From: Fusicatenibacter saccharivorans
GTDB lineage: Bacteria > Bacillota > Clostridia > Lachnospirales > Lachnospiraceae
Direction of reading: 5' to 3'
DNA: 64,000 nucleotides
Assembly (NCBI RefSeq): GCF_027667425.1
Contig: NZ_JAQEGR010000008.1
Span: forward strand, 127,769-191,768
Shown: piece by piece, positions 59,742 through 64,000 of the stretch
How the letters are laid out: the number at the start of each line of letters is the position of its first letter
Position numbering within the stretch: position 1 is the first letter of the stretch
The notes under the pieces: model-generated
Database searches by the model: none
The model's input: only the letters and a program-made list of their open reading frames with translations
Told to the model about the DNA's origin: nothing
Made by a program: the position numbers and the translations under genes

Positions 59742-59770
59742 ATTTTATCACCTAAAGCAGAACTTGTCAA
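59742..59770 (-). promoter_or_regulatory. sigma-A promoter of the cargo operon leader
   Basis: On the minus strand TTGACA (plus 59765-59770), 17-bp spacer, TAAAAT (plus 59742-59747). Transcription would begin about 35 bp before the leader peptide. Confidence 0.75.
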
Positions 59771-60034
59771 TGAATTTGTCTAAAATAAGTCGATTTTCTT
59801 TTTTGATTATGTGCATTTTTAACTAATAGAAAGAAAGTTGTATTGAGGGCGATTGGTGTTCCTTATTCCATATGTCGGAACTGTATGAAGTGAAAATAGT
59901 TTATCCGTTGAAGAGTCACTCCACAGGTTATGCTTGATTCTTTCAAAGTTATGTTTCTATAATATGCATCCGTACTGTCATATTATAATTCACATTATTG
60001 GATAATATAAATTGACAAGTATAAGATAAACAGA
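59771..60034. other. AT-rich region without a gene
   Basis: No frame with a ribosome binding site and no clear RNA fold is seen. Sequence is clearly more AT-rich than the IME backbone. Confidence 0.6.
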
Positions 60035-60039
60035 CAAGG

Positions 60040-60118
60040 AGTCGCTGCCACCCGTAAAACGGGTGGCTCGGGACGCAGGCTTTAAGCCCACTCTACTTGG
60101 CCGCGCCTCAAGGCGCTA
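60040..60118 (+). mobile_element. candidate IS200/IS605-type end remnant
   Basis: Three short perfect hairpins follow one another: GCCACCCGT with ACGGGTGGC (60047-60067), GGCTTTAAGCC (60078-60088), and GCGCC with GGCGC (60103-60116). I recall similar hairpin strings at the ends of clostridial IS605/TnpB elements. No transposase or TnpB gene is present, so this would be a solo end. Recognition is by eye only. Confidence 0.35.
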
Positions 60119-60197
60119 GCTTTCTCTTTTAGGCTATACTAAAGTTTTTATTTCCCTGGTACAACCGGGGATTTTTTTGCTTCAAGCCGCCAATTAG

Positions 60198-60238
60198 AAC
60201 GGCAGCCACAAAGATTTTTCTTTGCGGCTGCCGTTTTC
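60198..60238 (+). terminator. terminator near the right end of the IME
   Basis: AACGGCAGCC (60198-60207) pairs with GGCTGCCGTT (60226-60235), with an inner CAAAG/CTTTG extension, followed by TTT. Confidence 0.7.
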
Positions 60239-60240
60239 TT

Positions 60241-60269
60241 GAATTCATCACTTGACAATGTGGCAAAGA
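60241..60269 (-). repeat. right terminal inverted repeat of the IME (attR half)
   Basis: Read inward on the minus strand from 60269: TCTTTGCCACATTGTC and on. Matches the left end in the order TGCCA, TTGT, GTGA, TTC. The GA core at 60268-60269 is the first two bases of coupling-protein codon 531. Confidence 0.6.
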
Positions 60270-60507
60270 GCTGATGAGCCAGGATGAGCTTGCTGTTATG
60301 GATGGCGGCAAGTGTATTCTCCAGCTGCGCGGTGTGCGTCCTTTTCTTTCGGACAAGTACGACATTACCAAGCACCCCAATTTCAAGTACACTGCCGACG
60401 CGGATGACAAGAACGCTTTTGATATTGAAGCATTCTTGTCCGCAAGGCTGAAACTCAAGCCCAATGAGGTCTGCGATGTATATGAAGTAGACACAAAGGG
60501 CGCTTAA
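60268..60507 (+). pseudogene. VirD4/TraG-type coupling protein, 3' part
   Basis: 79 codons from GAG at 60268 to TAA: ELMSQDELAVMDGGKCILQL then RGVRPFLSDKYDITKHPNF and a C-terminal tail. These are the final blocks of the TraG/VirD4 coupling protein; the frame continues the 5' part ending NYQKLGK at 49329. A stop codon stands in frame at 60253, so this part is not made on its own except from the internal ATG at 60274. Confidence 0.9.
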
Positions 60508-60619
60508 TTTCGTTCCGCTTTAGAAGGGAGTGATCTTATCTATTCGCCGCACCTGCCCTCTATGGGCCATTGGCGTACAAAGCGGACAATCGCAAGAAAA
60601 AATAATGAAAAAGGAGGAC

Positions 60620-60669
60620 AGCCGGAATCATGCCCCCCGGAAACCGGGCGGCAGATTGTTCCGGCTTTT
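60620..60669 (+). terminator. hairpin between T4CP and Maff2 genes
   Basis: AGCCGGAA (60620-60627) pairs with TTCCGGCT (60659-60666), enclosing CCCCCCGGAAACCGGG; TTT follows. Probably a partial terminator within the ICE transfer operon. Confidence 0.6.
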
Positions 60670-60727
60670 GTATGCCTATGAAACATGACAAACCTATTTT
60701 TTAATCAGATTCCGGCTAACAAACTAT

Positions 60728-60868
60728 ATGGCATTTTTTGAACAGGCAATCACCGTTCTTCAGACCCTCGTTATCGCGCTCGGTGCCGGTCTCGGTATCT
60801 GGGGCGTTATCAACCTGCTGGAAGGTTACGGCAACGACAACCCCGGCGCCAATGCTCATGTGCCATAA
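60728..60868 (+). pseudogene. Maff2-family (VirB2/TrbC-like pilin) gene, 3'-truncated
   Basis: 46 codons: MAFFEQAITVLQTLVIALGA then GLGIWGVINLLEGYGNDNP and GANAH, followed by VP and a stop. In complete Maff2 proteins a second hydrophobic helix follows the GYGNDNPGA turn. Here the sequence changes at about 60859 into unrelated DNA, so the second helix is missing. It is the small membrane protein that follows the coupling-protein gene in Tn1549-like elements. Confidence 0.8.
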
Positions 60869-60936
60869 AGTAACACACAAGAAGTTGATAGACAACAGCC
60901 CGTTATTCCGTAAAAATTTCAAAGTAGAATTTCATG

Positions 60937-60966
60937 GAAGCCATACAAATTGTGTGGCTTCTTTTG
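60937..60966 (+). terminator. intrinsic terminator after the Maff2 breakpoint
   Basis: GAAGCCATAC (60937-60946) pairs with GTGTGGCTTC (60952-60961), one G-T pair, followed by TTTT. Confidence 0.65.
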
Positions 60967-61000
60967 CTTAATAAGCAAAGATAAATTTTCTAATACCCTA

Positions 61001-61029
61001 TTGACAAAAGCGTTTGCCTTGAATATAAT
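61001..61029 (+). promoter_or_regulatory. sigma-A promoter of the GntR-ABC operon
   Basis: TTGACA (61001-61006), 17-bp spacer, TATAAT (61024-61029): perfect consensus in both boxes. Confidence 0.85.
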
Positions 61030-61049
61030 GTACTTGTACGATAAGTACA
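61029..61049. promoter_or_regulatory. operator palindrome for the GntR regulator
   Basis: TGTACTT (61029-61035) and AAGTACA (61043-61049) are perfect inverted arms with a 7-bp centre, starting in the last base of the -10 box and covering the transcription start. Position fits autorepression by the YtrA-type regulator encoded next. Confidence 0.65.
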
Positions 61050-61072
61050 TTATAGAACAAAGGAGGGGCGTT

Positions 61073-61450
61073 GTGGAAATTATCATAAGCAGTAATACGA
61101 GCAAGCCAATTTATGAGCAGATAACTTCACAGATAAAAGCCATGATTATGAGTGGCGAGTTAAAAACCGGCGATCCTATTCCCTCTATGCGGGCGCTGGC
61201 AAAGTCCATTCATGTGAGTGTTATTACCGTTCAAAAAGCGTATGAAGATTTGCAAAGGGACGGTTTTATTGAAACAACGGTAGGCCGAGGAAGTTTTGTG
61301 TCGGCACAGAACAAAGACTTTTATCAGGAAGAACAGCAGAGATTGGCCGAAGAACATTTGCAAGAGGCCGCCGATATTGGGCGGATAAGTGGAATATCGT
61401 TGGAAAAACTGATTGAATTACTGACGATATTTTATCAAGAGGAGGATTAA
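61073..61450 (+). CDS. GntR-family (YtrA subfamily) transcriptional regulator
   Basis: 125 aa. N-terminal winged helix: KPIYEQITSQIKAMIMSGEL, GDPIPSMRALAKSIHVSVIT, VQKAYEDLQRDGFIETTVGR; the C-terminal part is short and helical, as in the YtrA subfamily that controls ABC transporter operons. GTG 61073 with AGGAGG 6-7 nt upstream. First gene of a three-gene operon with ATPase and permease. Confidence 0.92.
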   Translation: MEIIISSNTSKPIYEQITSQIKAMIMSGELKTGDPIPSMRALAKSIHVSVITVQKAYEDLQRDGFIETTVGRGSFVSAQNKDFYQEEQQRLAEEHLQEAADIGRISGISLEKLIELLTIFYQEED

Positions 61451-61452
61451 CT

Positions 61453-62313
61453 ATGAACGCTATTTTGCAGGTTGAGAACTTGACAAAGCAATACGCCGAT
61501 TTCAAGTTAGACCATGTTTCGTTTTCGGTTCCGAAAGGAACAATCATGGGGCTTATTGGCGAAAATGGAGCCGGAAAAAGCACAACTATCAATGCTATTC
61601 TTGATTTAATTCATAAAGATGATGGAACAGTTACTTTTTGGGGGCAGGAATTATCGTCCACAAAACAAATCAAAGAGGATGTTGGCGTAGTGTTTGACGG
61701 AATTAACTTCTATGAAACGCTCACTCCGGCCAAAGTCGGGAAAATTGCTGGTGCTGCCTACAAACAGTGGGACGGCCATCTGTTTCAAGACTATCTAAAG
61801 CGGTTTCAACTTCCAGCGGATAAGGAAATTAAATCTCTGTCCAAGGGAATGAAGATGAAGTTGTGTATTGCCGTCGCCCTTTCCCATAACCCCAAGCTAC
61901 TGATTTTGGACGAAGCGACAAGCGGCCTCGACCCTGTAATGCGTGATGATATTCTTGATGTATTTCTTGAATTTGTTCAGGACGAAAATCATTCCATTTT
62001 GATGTCCTCGCATATCACAACAGATTTAGAAAAAGTCGCAGATTACATTACATTTATCCATCAGGGCAAGGTTCTTTTTTGTAAAACGAAAGATGAACTT
62101 CGTTATAACTATGGTATTATCCGCTGTGGCGCAGCACTGTTCGACCAGCTCGATAAAGCGGAAATTCTGGCTTACCGCAAAGATGATTATCAATGGAATG
62201 TGCTGGTAGCTGACAAGGAAAAAGCCCGGAGGAAATATAAAAATGCCGTAGTGGACGACGCAACAATCGACGATATTCTGCTGCTGTATGTGAAAGGAGA
62301 GCAAGCAAAATGA
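61453..62313 (+). CDS. ABC transporter ATP-binding protein (BcrA-like)
   Basis: 286 aa. Walker A LIGENGAGKSTTINAIL, Q-loop region VGVVFDGINFYE, signature-like LSKGMKMKLCIAVALSHNP, Walker B LLILDEATSGLDP, and H-loop SSHITTDLEKV. Typical ABC-2 type exporter ATPase of the bacitracin/lantibiotic type. Follows the regulator by 2 bp and overlaps the permease gene by 4 bp. Confidence 0.93.
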   Translation: MNAILQVENLTKQYADFKLDHVSFSVPKGTIMGLIGENGAGKSTTINAILDLIHKDDGTVTFWGQELSSTKQIKEDVGVVFDGINFYETLTPAKVGKIAGAAYKQWDGHLFQDYLKRFQLPADKEIKSLSKGMKMKLCIAVALSHNPKLLILDEATSGLDPVMRDDILDVFLEFVQDENHSILMSSHITTDLEKVADYITFIHQGKVLFCKTKDELRYNYGIIRCGAALFDQLDKAEILAYRKDDYQWNVLVADKEKARRKYKNAVVDDATIDDILLLYVKGEQAK

Positions 62314-62957
62314 AAAGTCTTGTTTTGAAAGATTTATTTAATATCGGCCACAATGCGAAATCTATGCTATTCATCCTTGTGGTTTTTGCCGTTGCGCTTA
62401 TTCCGTTTTCCGGCGTAGAAGGCTATATTTTTGTATGTGCGATTTTGTGCAGCATGATGATTGTAACAACCTTTTCTTTTGATGACAGTTCTAAATGGAC
62501 ACGGTATGCTATGATAATGCCAGTTTCCAAGAAAGAATTGGTTGCTGGAAAATTTATGGTGCTGGCTATCTTCTGCGCCATTGGCAGCCTCTTTGGGCTG
62601 ATTATTGGTTTTATCGGTGGCCTAATCACAGATAAAATCGTACTCGACATAGTAGGGATTGGAGAGCTTCTGTTTTTGACACTCGTTGCATGGGTAATCT
62701 CCCTTATTTTTGGAAGTATGTCAATTCCTCTTGTGTTCAAGTTTGGCGCAGAAAAAGGCCGTGTTCTGCTATTAGTATCATTCCTCATTCCGGCAGGGAT
62801 TTGCTTTGGAATATATCAGCTTCTTACTATGCTGGGAGTTGCATTGACAGACCAGATTGTATTTATTCTTCTCTGCTGCTCACCGCTTCTGGCGTTGGCA
62901 TGGTGCTATGTGATGTATCAAATCAGTTATCGCATTTTTGTAAAGCAAGAGCTTTGA
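62310..62957 (+). CDS. ABC-2 type transporter permease
   Basis: 215 aa with six hydrophobic segments (SMLFILVVFAVALIPFSGVE, FMVLAIFCAIGSLFGLIIGF, VLLLVSFLIPAGICFGIY, QIVFILLCCSPLLALAWCYV and others) and the loop FSFDDSSKWTRYAMIMPVSKKELV common in ABC-2 permeases. Pairs with the ATPase it overlaps. Substrate unknown; a frequent accessory of Tn916-like elements. Confidence 0.9.
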   Translation: MKSLVLKDLFNIGHNAKSMLFILVVFAVALIPFSGVEGYIFVCAILCSMMIVTTFSFDDSSKWTRYAMIMPVSKKELVAGKFMVLAIFCAIGSLFGLIIGFIGGLITDKIVLDIVGIGELLFLTLVAWVISLIFGSMSIPLVFKFGAEKGRVLLLVSFLIPAGICFGIYQLLTMLGVALTDQIVFILLCCSPLLALAWCYVMYQISYRIFVKQEL

Positions 62958-62978
62958 TTTCTATTGGGAGGTATCTAT

Positions 62979-63146
62979 ATGGGAAGCAGAAGATTTGAAA
63001 TTACTGAAACCGCAGGAAGTGTGAAAGGCTTTTATGTGGTAGTGGACAGAGAAACCGGGGTCAATTACCTTGTGGCAAAGTTTGGAACTGGCGGGGGTAT
63101 TTGTCCCTTGATTGACAAAGACGGAAAACCGATTATCAGCGAGTAG
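62979..63146 (+). CDS. DUF6440-like small protein
   Basis: 55 aa: MGSRRFEITETAGSVKGFYV then VDRETGVNYLVAKFG and GGICPLIDKDGKPII. GGGAGG is 7 nt before ATG 62979. The strand-turn pattern and the G(V/I)xYL...GGG(I)CPLID motif fit the DUF6440 family, often in mobile elements after ABC genes. Role unknown. Confidence 0.75.
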   Translation: MGSRRFEITETAGSVKGFYVVVDRETGVNYLVAKFGTGGGICPLIDKDGKPIISE

Positions 63147-63163
63147 CAAAGCCAGCCGAGCCA

Positions 63164-63206
63164 GTCAACGGTCAAGATAAACAGCGCATACTGCGCTGCC
63201 GTTGAC
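63164..63206 (+). other. long hairpin before the sigma-like gene
   Basis: GTCAACGG (63164-63171) pairs with CCGTTGAC (63199-63206), and inside it CAGCGCATACTGCGCTG (63182-63198) folds on itself. No T run follows; it may mark a control or processing site. Confidence 0.5.
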
Positions 63207-63297
63207 AGCCCCGCCCGCCTTTGCAGATAGGCAATCAAGGGGCGACAGCAAGGAGTGCTGCCGCCCTTTCCCATAATCGAAGAAAGGGGGATTTTCC

Positions 63298-63741
63298 ATG
63301 ACTGAATACGAAGCCTATCAAGAACATATCCGCTATACCCATGATACCTATTGCCGGATTGTTATTCGCCATGCGTCCTTTGACGCTGCCCGTATGCTGG
63401 CGGCGAGATGGAAACGGGAAATCTCCCTTGAATATCTGACCGAAGAAAAGTTTGTCCAACTAAGCACCACAGACGAGTATTTTCAAGTGCCGGACTATGG
63501 CGAAACTTATCCGTTCTCTGTCCGGGGGCAGACGATACTTTTAGATAGCTGTTCTCTTGCGGCTGCTCTTGCCCGATTGCCGGAACAGACGCAGGAAGAA
63601 ATCTTTTTGTACTACTTTCAGCACTTGACGCAGAAAGAAATCGGAGAACAAAGCGGCTGGACACGCAGCACAATCGGGCGGCATATACGGCTTGCCTTGA
63701 AGCGGCTGAAAGAGGAAATGGAGGTGCTGTCCCATGAGTAA
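63298..63741 (+). CDS. Sigma-70-like regulator of ICE type (region 4)
   Basis: 147 aa. C-terminal region 4 helix-turn-helix LARLPEQTQEEIFLYYFQHL, TQKEIGEQSGWTRSTIGRHI, RLALKRLKEEME; the N-terminal half is not a classical region 2. Such proteins are standard near the integrase end of Tn916/Tn1549-type elements. AAGGGGG precedes ATG 63298. Overlaps the next gene by 8 bp. Confidence 0.88.
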   Translation: MTEYEAYQEHIRYTHDTYCRIVIRHASFDAARMLAARWKREISLEYLTEEKFVQLSTTDEYFQVPDYGETYPFSVRGQTILLDSCSLAAALARLPEQTQEEIFLYYFQHLTQKEIGEQSGWTRSTIGRHIRLALKRLKEEMEVLSHE

Positions 63742-63934
63742 CCGACTTCTCCCCTATGACACTATCATAAAGGCACATGAGGGCGACCCCATAGCGATAC
63801 AAGCCGTCCTTGACCGATACGCTGGATATATCCGCTACTTCTCTAAGATGAACGGCTATTACAACTCTGATATGGAGGACTACATCAGAACAAAGCTGAT
63901 TGAAAGCCTGTTCAAGTTCCGGCTTGACCGATAA
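63734..63934 (+). CDS. Helix-turn-helix domain protein of ICE type
   Basis: 66 aa: MSNRLLPYDTIIKAHEGDPI then AIQAVLDRYAGYIRYFSKMN and DYIRTKLIESLFKFRLDR, resembling Tn916-type small HTH proteins with a sigma region-2-like fold. ATG 63734 overlaps the previous gene. Normally followed by excisionase and integrase genes, which would lie beyond the window; nothing is recognised in 63935-64000. Confidence 0.8.
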   Translation: MSNRLLPYDTIIKAHEGDPIAIQAVLDRYAGYIRYFSKMNGYYNSDMEDYIRTKLIESLFKFRLDR

Positions 63935-64000
63935 CATAGAAACTGAATATCCCGCCGCCCCGCAGCGGCACATGAAGCAGTAAATCCGAAAAAGATTTGC

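Larger units (their letters stand above)
49331..60267. mobile_element. integrative mobilizable element (IME) inserted in the T4CP gene
   Basis: Left joint AAAGA at 49327-49331 and right joint AAAGA at 60265-60269, each inside the coupling-protein gene; joining GA to GA restores codon 531 as GAG and a 609-residue protein. The element carries tnpV, an XRE regulator, a MobV relaxase, primase and VapE-type helicase genes, an iteron array, a large serine recombinase and an AT-rich cargo operon. Large serine recombinases of the TnpX/TndX group use a GA core. No conjugation channel genes of its own are seen, so mobilisation by another element is expected. Confidence 0.85.
42026..64000. mobile_element. 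ICE of Tn1549/Tn916-like type, right end outside the window
   Basis: Gene content and order from 42432 (parA, parB, replication-initiator-like, BRO/KilA, DUF4313, PcfB, VirD4 coupling protein, Maff2) is the standard left module of Firmicutes conjugative elements; 61073-63934 (GntR, ABC, DUF6440, sigma-like, HTH) is the usual tail before excisionase and integrase. The left boundary is placed just behind the rpsI terminator, where sequence character changes and repeats begin; the exact end is not proven. A second element splits the coupling protein gene, and most conjugation genes are missing. Confidence 0.75.

Noticed and set aside
60607..60690. 27-codon frame between the T4CP remnant and Maff2
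   Set aside because: It lies over a perfect terminator hairpin and its sequence reflects the stem.

Overview
The window looks like the chromosome of a spore-forming, low-to-mid GC Clostridia bacterium, most probably a gut Lachnospiraceae (inference). The evidence is the sporulation pair spoIIGA-sigE next to ftsZ, strong AGGAGG ribosome binding sites with some TTG/GTG starts, a Firmicutes-type tig-clpP-clpX-lon-engB run, the ecfA1-ecfA2-ecfT-truA-rplM-rpsI block, and many glycoside hydrolases with local regulators. There is a 10-base N gap at 44175-44184, so this is a scaffolded draft assembly.

Bases 1-42020 are ordinary chromosome. Region by region: (i) 1-3400, end of ftsQ, ftsZ, spoIIGA and sigE. 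(ii) 3400-21140, carbohydrate use: GH27 alpha-galactosidase with a divergent AraC regulator, an NSS-type sodium symporter, a domain-permuted GH3 enzyme, a DUF308 membrane protein, a degenerate sigma-like protein, a Dabb protein, a membrane-anchored surface protein, LacI regulator - GH13 oligo-1,6-glucosidase - GH31 alpha-glucosidase, and glycerol kinase. (iii) 21160-25082, a TPP-riboswitch-controlled thiM-thiE-thiD-thiC operon on the minus strand. (iv) 25250-31175, a receiver-domain remnant, two oxidoreductases, a possible small RNA, an orphan ABC substrate-binding lipoprotein, proC, a CYTH protein and a DJ-1/PfpI protein. (v) 31319-41953, proteostasis genes, ECF-transporter energising module, truA, and rplM-rpsI with a leader RNA.

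From about 42026, just behind the rpsI terminator, to the window end is mobile DNA. The outer element is an integrative conjugative element (ICE) of the Tn1549/Tn916-like Firmicutes type: parA, parB, a replication-initiator-like protein, a BRO/KilA antirepressor, DUF4313, PcfB, the VirD4-type coupling protein (T4CP), a Maff2 pilin-like gene, and a GntR/ABC/DUF6440/sigma/HTH tail. Its T4CP gene is split: codons 1-530 lie at 47740-49329 and the remaining 79 codons plus stop at 60268-60507, in the same codon phase. Between them sits a 10.9 kb mobilizable element (IME) with tnpV, an XRE regulator, a MobV/Pre relaxase, a CHC2 primase, a VapE-like helicase, an iteron array and a large serine recombinase. 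Both junctions carry AAAGA with a GA dinucleotide, and the ends are imperfect inverted repeats, as expected for a TnpX/TndX-type recombinase.

The IME carries an AT-rich cargo operon (59770 down to 58211): an sigma-A promoter, a 34-codon leader peptide, a complete antiterminator/terminator switch, a small membrane protein and an unrecognised secreted protein. The outer ICE is itself defective: the Maff2 gene is cut after about 44 codons and joins directly to the regulatory tail, so no other conjugation genes are seen. The most unusual signals are the nested insertion, the leader-peptide attenuator in front of unknown cargo, a five-fold GACA array with exact 10-bp phase upstream of proC, and the VapE-adjacent iterons.
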